Assembly (NCBI GenBank): GCA_017880265.1 | Contig: JAFJTK010000150.1 | Span: 1-5,601, forward strand | Direction: 5' to 3' | From: Candidatus Pelagibacter sp. | Lineage (GTDB): Bacteria > Pseudomonadota > Alphaproteobacteria > Pelagibacterales > Pelagibacteraceae | DNA: 5,601 nt | Shown here: in pieces, positions 1 to 5,596 of the stretch | How the letters are laid out: the number at the start of each line of letters is the position of its first letter | Position numbering within the stretch: position 1 is the stretch's first letter | Made by a program: the position numbers and the translations under genes | The notes under the pieces: model-generated | Told to the model about the DNA's origin: nothing | Seen by the model: only the letters and a program-made list of their open reading frames with translations | Database searches by the model: none

Positions 1-653
1 CAAATTAAATGTGGTACTAAGACAATTAAAAATACCTCTAGAGTTATTAGATATTTAAAATCAAATTTTCTTTCTCTCTTAATGAATATTAAATAAATAA
101 ATAATAAATCTATTGAAACTAAAAGATAAAGAAATAAATATTTTGATAAAAACCCAAACGCTGCAAATAATCCAACTAAAAAACAGTCAGTAAATTTTAT
201 TTCTTTACTGGTATAAATTTTCCATGAAAAATAAACTGTTAATGACCAAAATGGCAGTTGGCAAACATTGACGTTAAATTCAGGTGTTGTGAAATTATAA
301 AAATAAATTGCCTCAATTAATAAAACTGAAATTAATCCAAGCAAATCATTGTTAAAAAATTCTTTAGAAAATTTAAACACATAATAAAAAGAAATAACTA
401 CAAAGATTTGACTTAGTAAATAATATGCCCAATCTTGAGATCCAAAAATTTGAAAAAAAACTTCTGGAAAAAAAGCACTCATTGGAGGGTGTTTATTAAA
501 TCCCCAATCTAAATTACTGCCCCAAGCTAAAGCCTCAATTGTATCTAGTGGTAAATTTTGATTAGTTAACGATGGAATTAAAGTCCAAAATATAAGATGA
601 GTTGTAACAAAAATATAAAATATATTTTCTATATTTTTGTTATTATTGGTCAT
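1..653 (-). CDS. GT39 / ArnT-like membrane glycosyltransferase, partial (C-terminus beyond window)
   Basis: The minus-strand frame is open from an ATG at 653-651 to the left edge with no stop in 217 codons, so the gene is cut at its 3' end. It resembles the glycosyltransferase family 39 / PMT_2 group: multi-pass inner-membrane enzymes that move a sugar from a polyprenyl-phosphate donor onto lipid A, other glycolipids or protein on the periplasmic side. Visible signs are a first hydrophobic helix (about residues 10-30), then a loop with Asp37 and Glu40 at the usual acidic D..E catalytic site, the family motif WGFNKHPP (50-57), the segment DWAYYLLSQ (74-82), TTPEFNVNV (122-130), and SKY (170-172) inside a later helix. 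The rest is rich in Phe, Leu, Ile and Tyr, as in a membrane protein. It is divergent from dksA. The start codon is preceded by an AT palindrome and has no ribosome-binding site. Acceptor and donor sugars are unknown; a lipopolysaccharide or envelope role is inferred. Confidence 0.85.
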   Translation of the reverse strand, partial: MTNNNKNIENIFYIFVTTHLIFWTLIPSLTNQNLPLDTIEALAWGSNLDWGFNKHPPMSAFFPEVFFQIFGSQDWAYYLLSQIFVVISFYYVFKFSKEFFNNDLLGLISVLLIEAIYFYNFTTPEFNVNVCQLPFWSLTVYFSWKIYTSKEIKFTDCFLVGLFAAFGFLSKYLFLYLLVSIDLLFIYLIFIKRERKFDFKYLITLEVFLIVLVPHLI

Positions 654-669
654 TTATAAATATTTATAA
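654..669. repeat. Perfect 16-bp AT palindrome upstream of the glycosyltransferase start
   Basis: TTATAAAT followed directly by ATTTATAA forms a perfect palindrome that abuts the ATG of the minus-strand glycosyltransferase gene. It contains TATAAA on both strands and could serve as a -10 element or a protein-binding site. In DNA this AT-rich such a palindrome can also arise by chance, and I see no good -35 for the minus-strand gene at the right distance. Confidence 0.35.
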
Positions 670-682
670 CAATTACGCTTGC

Positions 683-710
683 TTGACACCCCTATTTTGC
701 TGAATATACT
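683..710 (+). promoter_or_regulatory. Sigma70-type promoter for the dksA-like gene
   Basis: A perfect -35 hexamer TTGACA (683-688) is followed after 16 bp by TATACT (705-710), which matches five of six bases of the -10 consensus. Transcription should start near 717, giving a leader of only about 15 bases before the ATG at 732. It is the best promoter in the window. The short leader leaves no room for an attenuator or riboswitch. Confidence 0.8.
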
Positions 711-731
711 CCGAAAATTCAAATTTTAACT

Positions 732-1253
732 ATGCCAAAGACTACTAAAGTAAAAAAAAAAGTTACTAAAACGAAAGCTAAAGTTTCAAAACCTAAAACA
801 AAAGTTGCTGCTAAACCTAAGGCTGCTGCAAAAGCTCCTATAAAAATTTCAAAAACTTATGTTCCTAAAGACACTGAAAAATATATGTGTGAAAAACATA
901 AAGTATTTTTTAGAATGAGATTAACTGAATGGAAAAAAGATTTAGTGAAAGCTAACAATGAAGCCCTTTATTATGGAAGCATGGATGACAATAGTATTTC
1001 TGCTGATGTGGTAGATCAGGCAAGCTCATACACAGATAAAAATGTGGAAATGAAAGCTATTAATAGACAAATTAAATTAATTTCAGAAATTGATAAAGCC
1101 TTAGCAAGAATTAGAGAAGGTATTTACGGGTATTGTTTAGATACCGCAGAACCAATTGGATTAAAAAGATTAATCGCTAGACCTGTTGCAAAATACACTA
1201 TTGCAGCTCAAGAAAAGCATGAAAAGAATGAAAAAGTTCATGCAGATGATTAA
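732..1253 (+). CDS. dksA: DksA/TraR-family RNA polymerase-binding transcription factor, alphaproteobacterial type, with Lys-rich N-terminal tail
   Basis: DksA proteins enter the secondary channel of RNA polymerase and, with ppGpp, retune rRNA, amino-acid and stress promoters. The 173-residue protein has a tail (residues 1-46) with 16 lysines in the first 41 positions and no acidic residue before Asp47. A coiled-coil region follows (about 55-130), whose tip carries D95-x-A97 in VDQAS, the counterpart of E. coli Asp74/Ala76. The C-terminal knuckle IYGYC..AEPIGLKRL.ARP keeps Cys135, but the other three zinc-ligand positions are Thr138, Thr156 and Ala159. From memory, this one-cysteine form is the usual alphaproteobacterial version, so it is expected to fold without zinc and still work. 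E. coli DksA is 151 residues; the tail accounts for the extra length. There is a strong promoter at 683-710 but no Shine-Dalgarno sequence. A run of ten A (752-761) encodes Lys8-10. Family assignment is firm; the tail's role is unknown. Confidence 0.93.
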   Translation: MPKTTKVKKKVTKTKAKVSKPKTKVAAKPKAAAKAPIKISKTYVPKDTEKYMCEKHKVFFRMRLTEWKKDLVKANNEALYYGSMDDNSISADVVDQASSYTDKNVEMKAINRQIKLISEIDKALARIREGIYGYCLDTAEPIGLKRLIARPVAKYTIAAQEKHEKNEKVHADD

Positions 1254-1269
1254 ATTTTTATAATTTAAT
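1249..1269. terminator. Possible bidirectional terminator between convergent dksA and MOSC genes
   Basis: ATTAAATT (1249-1256) and AATTTAAT (1262-1269) are perfect inverted copies around a 5-base loop, TTTAT, and they cover the stop codons of both converging genes, which lie only 4 bp apart. The stem is purely A/T and therefore weak, and there is no long T-run beyond it on either strand. Its position is the main support. Confidence 0.35.
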
Positions 1270-2043
1270 TGAATTTCCAATACTAATTTCACCATCATCT
1301 AAAGCGGTCAAAAAAATCCCCATATCAAAATGATTATATGTTTTTTTTAATAACTGCAGTAAATCAATAGAATTATCATCTGATTGAGGTTTCAAATTAA
1401 TTGCTACACACCTTGGAATATTTTTTTCAACTTTAAAATTTACATCATTAATTGTAATTACTTTACCTAACCATTCTCTTTCAGCCCAAGGTTTAATGCC
1501 ATCGATATAAATATTTCCTCTAAATATAGATGGTTCAACTTTGTTATTTATTTTATTTTCAAAATCAATAATGCTTTGAATATTTAAAAGTGAAATTGAG
1601 TTTGTAAATCCAATTTTTTTGGAAAGAGATGTGTCAAAAAAAGGAAAAATTTCATTTTTCATTAAAGCCAAAGGTGGTTTTAAAGATGTTTCAAGTTCTA
1701 AAATTTTATTAGAAATTTCTTGATAGTCAGCTTGCTGATTTACCTCAATACTAAGTAGTTTTTTATTTTTAAGGAATAATGTTAATTTGTCATTATTAAA
1801 CTCAAAGTTATATTTATTAAGTACTGCTGAGTTTTTTAGTGTTAAAATATTATTCCACTTTCCTTTTCTTTCATCAGGACTTTTTTCAAATAACTTTAAC
1901 TCCTCTTGGTCTAAACCTTTAGCAAATGCAAAAATTCTATCTCCCACAATTCCAATATCTTTTTTAATTTTACAATTTTGAACACTTTGAAATGAGATTG
2001 ACTTAACAGGACAATAATTAATTGAAGAAATAGTAGCACTCAT
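1258..2043 (-). CDS. MOSC-domain protein (YcbX/mARC-like, without ferredoxin domain)
   Basis: MOSC proteins bind molybdenum cofactor; relatives such as mARC and E. coli YcbX reduce N-hydroxylated compounds, probably for detoxification. The 261-residue product begins with the MOSC N-terminal beta-barrel (about 3-105), with PVKSI (12-16) and GDR (34-36). The MOSC core follows (about 120-258), with SLLN (151-154), FRGNIYIDG (174-182), PWAERE (185-190) and RC at 211-212. Cys212 sits where Mo-coordinating cysteine is found in mARC-type proteins, and the motif H238-x-D-x-G242 follows before the barrel end DDGEISIGN. YcbX (369 residues) carries a C-terminal [2Fe-2S] domain that is absent here, so a separate electron donor would be needed. 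I chose the ATG at 2043: it gives the family's normal start just before the ISSINYCPVKS strand. A TTG 18 bases upstream (2061) would add MFLKHY with no supporting signal. No ribosome-binding site or signal peptide is visible, so it is cytoplasmic. Confidence 0.85.
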   Translation of the reverse strand: MSATISSINYCPVKSISFQSVQNCKIKKDIGIVGDRIFAFAKGLDQEELKLFEKSPDERKGKWNNILTLKNSAVLNKYNFEFNNDKLTLFLKNKKLLSIEVNQQADYQEISNKILELETSLKPPLALMKNEIFPFFDTSLSKKIGFTNSISLLNIQSIIDFENKINNKVEPSIFRGNIYIDGIKPWAEREWLGKVITINDVNFKVEKNIPRCVAINLKPQSDDNSIDLLQLLKKTYNHFDMGIFLTALDDGEISIGNSIKL

Positions 2044-2062
2044 ATAATGTTTTAAAAACAAT

Positions 2063-2167
2063 ATGACTTATCTTTCATCAAATCAACTTAAACAATATAA
2101 GGATGAAGAATATATTTCATCAATAAATATTTTTTATAAAGATTTAAATAAAAAAAGAACTTTCTAA
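2063..2167 (+). pseudogene. Remnant of the 5' end of a phytanoyl-CoA dioxygenase (PhyH) gene, or a 34-codon leader ORF
   Basis: An ATG at 2063 opens a 34-codon frame ending with TAA at 2165-2167. Its product starts MTYLSSNQLKQYKDEEY and continues ISSINIF. This closely resembles, from memory, the opening of bacterial PhyH-family Fe(II)/2-oxoglutarate dioxygenases (Leu-Thr/Ser..Q-hydrophobic-K-x-Y-x-(D/E)-(D/E)-G-Y, then a short strand before an SKE-type helix). The normally conserved Gly before Tyr is Glu here, and similarity fades after about residue 24. A full PhyH protein is about 250-300 residues, and none of the three frames downstream continues the family, so the rest of the gene is gone. 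The stop lies 4 bases before the ATG of the next gene, so the frame could instead be a translated leader. It is divergent from the MOSC gene, 19 bp between starts. Confidence 0.55.
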
Positions 2168-2171
2168 TTTA

Positions 2172-2852
2172 ATGAAAAAATTAATATTTTTAAGTTTATT
2201 CTTATTTTCTAAAACATTTGCTTTTGAAAATATCAAAGTTGATTTTGGAAACTTTTCTTTAAATAAGTATGAAATTACTATCCAAGAGTTTAAAAATTAT
2301 GCCAAAAAAAATAATTTAGTCACTGAAGCAGAGAAAACAGGTGGTGGATATGAATGGGGAGCAGGTTGGGAAAAAAGACCTGGTTGGACATATAAAACTC
2401 CATACGGAGAAAATCCTAATAGTGAATTAGAACCAGCAGTCCATATTAGTAGATATGAGGCTGAAAATTACTGTAAATCAATAAATGGTAGATTGCCTAC
2501 TTTTGATGAATGGTCTTATGCTGCCTATCAACAAATTTTTGAATCTTCAGAATTTGAAAAAGGTAAAATTTATAAATACCCAAGTGGAGATGTAGCAAAA
2601 AATATGAATTCTCAAGAACTATTGAATTATAACAAACATATTGATGTTACCAAATTACCAGAAGGCATTAATGGTTTAGTTGCTATGGGGGGAAATGTTT
2701 GGGAATGGATAGACGATCAAAAAAATGACAGCTCTTTAACTGCTGGTGCATCATGGTGGTATGGAGGATCTAAAACATCTAAAGAGGGTGCACAATATAA
2801 ACCATCTGACTTTTATGCAATTTATGTTGGTTTTAGATGTGCTTTTGATTAA
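2172..2852 (+). CDS. Exported FGE-sulfatase (SUMF1)-fold protein lacking the catalytic cysteines
   Basis: The 226-residue protein has a Sec signal peptide: KK, then a hydrophobic core (4-13), with likely cleavage after KTFA (Ala17). The mature part is one formylglycine-generating-enzyme fold domain in the usual order: LNKYEIT (30-36), RPGW (69-72), PAVHIS (88-93), YC (100-101), GRLPTFDEW (106-114), NGLVAMGGNVWEW (167-179), GASWW (192-196) and GFRC (220-223). True FGE oxidises a sulfatase cysteine using two active-site cysteines after the GGSW motif. Here that stretch reads GASWWYGGSKTSKEG, with no cysteine. The only two cysteines, Cys101 and Cys223, align with the structural disulfide Cys218-Cys365 of human FGE, which suits a periplasmic protein. 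It is therefore probably not a sulfatase activator, and no sulfatase lies nearby. Binding or another catalytic role is possible, as in other members of this fold (PvdO, EgtB). It is first in a cluster with two oxidoreductases, 25 bp upstream of the next gene. Confidence 0.85.
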   Translation: MKKLIFLSLFLFSKTFAFENIKVDFGNFSLNKYEITIQEFKNYAKKNNLVTEAEKTGGGYEWGAGWEKRPGWTYKTPYGENPNSELEPAVHISRYEAENYCKSINGRLPTFDEWSYAAYQQIFESSEFEKGKIYKYPSGDVAKNMNSQELLNYNKHIDVTKLPEGINGLVAMGGNVWEWIDDQKNDSSLTAGASWWYGGSKTSKEGAQYKPSDFYAIYVGFRCAFD

Positions 2853-2877
2853 AATTTAACTCTAAAAAAATCATTAA

Positions 2878-3888
2878 ATGAAAAATAATTTAAACTTAGG
2901 AGTTATCGGAATTGATCATGGTCATATCTTTGACATGTTAGATGAAATGTTAAAAGAAGGATGTACTTGTGATTATTTTTGGACTGAGGGCTCACCATTA
3001 ACATTGGATGAATTTAATAAAAAATATCCAAACATCAAAAGAGTAGAAAATAAAAGTGATATTTTAAATGATAATAAAATAGATATGATTTTAATTTCTT
3101 CTATTCCAAAAGATAGAGCTAGTCATTCAATTGAGTCATTAAATTCAGGTAAAGATGTAATGGTAGATAAACCAGGTTGCACAACTTTAGATCAATTAGA
3201 GGATTTAAAACGAACAGTAAAAAAAACAGGAAAAATTTGGTCGGTAAATTTTTCAGAACGATTTCATGTAGCAGCTGTAGCTAAAGCTGAAGAATTAGTT
3301 AAAGAGGGAAAAATTGGTAAAGTTAAACAAACCATTGGTACAGGTCCTCACAGACAAGGAAATTATGAAAGACCAGATTGGTTTTATGATCGTCAAAGTT
3401 ATGGTGGGATAATTACAGATATTGGTTCCCATCAAATCCATCAATTTTTAGTATTTACAAATTCTAATGAAGCTAAAATCAATCATGCTCTTGTTGAAAA
3501 CACAACAAAACAAGACAAACCTGGCTTTCAAGATTTTGGTGAAGTTAATTTAACAGGAAACGGAGGGCATGGTTATATTAGACTAGATTGGTTCACACCA
3601 GATGCTCTTCCAACTTGGGGAGATGGAAGACTATTAATATTAGGTGACAAAGGCTTTATAGAAATCAGAAAATATACAGACCTAGCAAAATCACAATCTG
3701 GAAATCATTTATATTATGCAAATAATGAAGAAGTAAACCATATAGATTGTCGAGATGTTAAGCTTCCATATTTTAGAAATTTAATTAATGATGTGTTAAA
3801 TAGATCTGAAACTGCTTGTTCTCAAGAACTTACTTATTTAACAATGGAACTAGCGATCCATGCTCAAGAATTGGCAGAAAAAAAATGA
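2878..3888 (+). CDS. Gfo/Idh/MocA-family NAD(P)-dependent oxidoreductase (DHxHI subfamily)
   Basis: This family oxidises or reduces hydroxyl groups of sugars, inositols and related compounds with NAD(P). The 336-residue cytoplasmic protein has an N-terminal Rossmann fold in which the dinucleotide loop reads GVIGIDHGHI (8-17) in place of the common GxGxxG. DKPG follows at 97-100, with Lys98 in the place of the conserved EKP lysine, then SERF (126-129), GPHR (156-159), RPDWFYDR (165-172) and GGIITDIGSHQIHQF (176-190). In the last motif Asp181 and His185 match the catalytic D-x-x-x-H, while His188 replaces the common Asp. I recall this subfamily (DHxHI loop, DKPG, RPDWF-DR, IGSHQ-x-x-QF) as widespread in proteobacteria but without an assigned substrate. 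Length is normal. It overlaps the next gene by 4 bp and is very likely co-transcribed with it. There is no ribosome-binding site before the ATG at 2878. Family is certain; substrate unknown. Confidence 0.92.
   Translation: MKNNLNLGVIGIDHGHIFDMLDEMLKEGCTCDYFWTEGSPLTLDEFNKKYPNIKRVENKSDILNDNKIDMILISSIPKDRASHSIESLNSGKDVMVDKPGCTTLDQLEDLKRTVKKTGKIWSVNFSERFHVAAVAKAEELVKEGKIGKVKQTIGTGPHRQGNYERPDWFYDRQSYGGIITDIGSHQIHQFLVFTNSNEAKINHALVENTTKQDKPGFQDFGEVNLTGNGGHGYIRLDWFTPDALPTWGDGRLLILGDKGFIEIRKYTDLAKSQSGNHLYYANNEEVNHIDCRDVKLPYFRNLINDVLNRSETACSQELTYLTMELAIHAQELAEKK
3878..3888 (+). promoter_or_regulatory. Translational-coupling junction: eight-A run and ATGA stop/start overlap
   Basis: Eight adenines (3878-3885) run into ATGA, which contains the second oxidoreductase's ATG (3885-3887) and the first one's TGA (3886-3888). 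In the upstream frame the codons are GAA AAA AAA TGA, so the sequence A-AAA-AAA sits directly before the stop. The downstream gene lacks a Shine-Dalgarno sequence, which fits reinitiation by ribosomes finishing the first gene. A minus-one slip here would read straight into the second gene through its ATG. Confidence 0.6.
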
Positions 3889-4964
3889 GTAAATATCAAG
3901 TAGCAATTATTGGAACCAATATAGGTGCTAAACATTTTGAAGATTTTCAAAAAGTTTCAGATAAATTTAATGTGCATACAGTTTGTGGGCTAACAAAAGA
4001 GTCTATTGAAAATATACTTCCAGCTAATTCTGGTACTAACATTTCACTTAATTTTGAAGATGTATTAAAAATAAAAGAAATTGATATTGTAGATATTTGC
4101 CTTCCACCTCATTTACATTTTTCTGCATGTAAAAAATCACTCGAGGCAGGGAAACATGTTATTTGTGAAAAACCATTAGTATCAAGTTTAGAAGAAATTG
4201 ATCAACTTAAAGAAATAAGCAATAAAACTGGTAAAACAATTTTTCCTGTTTTTCAGTATCGATATGGACCTGGGTTTTCAAAATTAAAAGCATTGATTAA
4301 ATCAGGAATTGCTGGAAAACCTTTGGTTGCTTCTTTGGAAACTCACTGGAACAGAGGTAAAGAATATTATTCAAAACCTTGGAGAGGAACTTGGGAAGGC
4401 GAACAAGGAGGAGCAATTTTAAGTCATTCAATTCATATTCATGATCTTATCACCATGATCTTTGGCCCTGTTTCAAGTTTATATGCAAAACTATCAACTA
4501 GAGTTAATGATATTGAAGTAGAGGATTGTGCTGCCCTTTCAATAGAAATGAATAATGGTGCTTTAGTTACAAGTTCTATTACATTAGGAGCTGCAAACGA
4601 TGTAAGTAGAATTAAAATCTGCTTTAGTAATTTAACTGCAGAGTCCGCTGGTTCACCTGATAAGCCTTATAATCCAGCTGATGATGAATGGAAATTTTTA
4701 GCAAGAGAGCCTGTAACTCAAAATCAAATTGATGAAGTTTTATCTAATGTTCAACAAACTAAATCTTGGTATGCAGGAATGTTTGAAGAAATAGCAAAGA
4801 ATTTAGATGGTTTAAGTAGTGATGAGGTTACCTTGTCAGATGCACGTGGATCTTTAGAATTTGTTACTGCAGTTTATAACTCATCTTTTCAAAGTAAAAA
4901 TATTAATCTGCCAATTGATAAAGAAAACCCACTTTACAAATCTTGGGTTCCAAAAAATAAATAG
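3885..4964 (+). CDS. Gfo/Idh/MocA-family NAD(P)-dependent oxidoreductase (second, distantly related)
   Basis: The 359-residue protein has a Rossmann N-terminus, VAIIGTNIGAKHF (6-18), then DIVDICLPPHLH (67-78), CEKPLVSS (94-101) with the conserved Lys96, and the (beta/alpha) C-terminal half with GGAILSHSIHIHDL (175-188). In that motif His184 and Asp187 fall at the usual catalytic/substrate positions, but the common Asp or Asn is Ser180. The start is the ATG at 3885, which overlaps the upstream stop as ATGA. A longer frame from a TTG at 3816 would add 23 residues inside the upstream gene and begin before the normal first beta strand, so I reject it. The two neighbours share the family fold but little sequence, so they are not a recent duplication; they may act in series on one substrate. 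ATGA overlap suggests translational coupling. No signal peptide: cytoplasmic. Substrate unknown. Confidence 0.92.
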   Translation: MSKYQVAIIGTNIGAKHFEDFQKVSDKFNVHTVCGLTKESIENILPANSGTNISLNFEDVLKIKEIDIVDICLPPHLHFSACKKSLEAGKHVICEKPLVSSLEEIDQLKEISNKTGKTIFPVFQYRYGPGFSKLKALIKSGIAGKPLVASLETHWNRGKEYYSKPWRGTWEGEQGGAILSHSIHIHDLITMIFGPVSSLYAKLSTRVNDIEVEDCAALSIEMNNGALVTSSITLGAANDVSRIKICFSNLTAESAGSPDKPYNPADDEWKFLAREPVTQNQIDEVLSNVQQTKSWYAGMFEEIAKNLDGLSSDEVTLSDARGSLEFVTAVYNSSFQSKNINLPIDKENPLYKSWVPKNK

Positions 4965-4984
4965 AATTTTTAAACCTTTGGAAC
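4947..4984. terminator. Inverted repeat across the convergent 3' ends; possible bidirectional terminator
   Basis: GTTCCAAA (4947-4954) and TTTGGAAC (4977-4984) are perfect 8-bp inverted copies around 22 bases that hold both stop codons. A shorter A-run/T-run pairing (4953-4957 with 4967-4971) lies inside. The arms encode Val-Pro-Lys at the end of both proteins. No T-tract follows the outer stem on either strand, so it is not a textbook intrinsic terminator, but no other candidate separates these genes. Confidence 0.4.
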
Positions 4985-5596
4985 TTGACTGCCTATTTTA
5001 TAGAGATCATATCCTTTAACCACTGCTTCACGCTCTGCAATTTCTAAATACCATCTAGCTAAATTTTTATAATTTTTTAAACCAATATCATGCCATTCAT
5101 GCCTTGCAATCCAGGGCCATGTTGCAATGTCTGCAATAGTATATTTTTCTCCTGCTAAAAATTTAGAGTCTTTTAATCTGTTCTCTAACTCTTGATATAT
5201 TCTCTTTGCTATTTTGAAATATCGTTCTTCACCAAATTCACTTTTACCAGGATTATAGTGATGAAATTGATGATGCTGGCCAATCATTGGACCAATTGTT
5301 CCCATTTGAGCCATCAACCACTGATTAATTTTTAATCTATCTTGTTGATCATAAAACTTTCCACTTTTTTCTCCCAAGTACATAAGAATAGCTCCAGACT
5401 CAAAGATACTCTCATTGGTATCATGATCAGTAATTACAGGAATTTTACTAAAAGGACTTAATTTTACAAACTCTGGTTTAAATTGTTCATCTTTACTTAT
5501 GTCTACTTTGGTTACTTTATAATCGTACCCAATCTCTTCCAGCATAATAGAAATTTTTTTTCCATTTGGGGTATCAGCAGTAAAAAGTTCTATCAC
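4970..5596 (-). CDS. Nu-class glutathione S-transferase / disulfide reductase, YfcG-like
   Basis: YfcG and YghU bind glutathione or its disulfide and reduce disulfides rather than conjugating glutathione to electrophiles. The 208-residue product has a thioredoxin-like N-domain with TADTPNGKK (6-14). Thr9 and Asn11 correspond to the glutathione-contacting Thr9 and Asn11 of E. coli YfcG. KIPVI (51-55) contains the cis-Pro and ESG (66-68) the gamma-Glu-binding site. The helical C-domain follows with WLMAQMGTIGPMIGQHHQF (93-111), the ERY motif (123-126) and ADIATWPW (155-162). This long middle motif is diagnostic of the YfcG/YghU group. The start shown is GTG (5596-5594), matching the first residue of YfcG, with AAGAA directly before it. 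The frame remains open to the window edge two codons upstream, so a start just outside cannot be excluded. It is convergent with the oxidoreductase gene, 5 bp between stops, and is probably an independent cytoplasmic redox gene. Confidence 0.9.
   Translation of the reverse strand: MIELFTADTPNGKKISIMLEEIGYDYKVTKVDISKDEQFKPEFVKLSPFSKIPVITDHDTNESIFESGAILMYLGEKSGKFYDQQDRLKINQWLMAQMGTIGPMIGQHHQFHHYNPGKSEFGEERYFKIAKRIYQELENRLKDSKFLAGEKYTIADIATWPWIARHEWHDIGLKNYKNLARWYLEIAEREAVVKGYDLYKIGSQVPKV

Noticed and set aside
732..1253. Loss of three DksA zinc-finger cysteines as a novel or damaging change
   Set aside because: One-cysteine DksA with Thr/Ala at the other positions is the usual alphaproteobacterial form, so it is a lineage mark and not a defect.
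1787..1981. 64-codon plus-strand frame inside the MOSC gene
   Set aside because: It lies fully antisense to a well-supported conserved gene, has no start signal and no family resemblance.
2044..2061. TTG start extending the MOSC protein by six residues (MFLKHY)
   Set aside because: The ATG at 2043 lies right before the first conserved strand of the family, and the TTG has no ribosome-binding site; the extension adds nothing recognisable.
2044..2171. Promoters for the MOSC gene and the three-gene cluster in the 128-bp spacer
   Set aside because: TATAAA-like hexamers (for example 2135-2140, plus) occur, but none has a convincing -35 at 16-18 bp; in DNA this AT-rich they are not informative.
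2172..2852. Calling this gene a genuine formylglycine-generating enzyme
   Set aside because: The catalytic cysteine pair after the GASW motif is missing and no sulfatase gene is present in the window.
3816..3884. TTG start extending the second oxidoreductase by 23 residues into the upstream gene
   Set aside because: The ATG in the ATGA overlap at 3885 gives the normal Rossmann-fold N-terminus, and the extra residues are just the shadow of the upstream coding frame.
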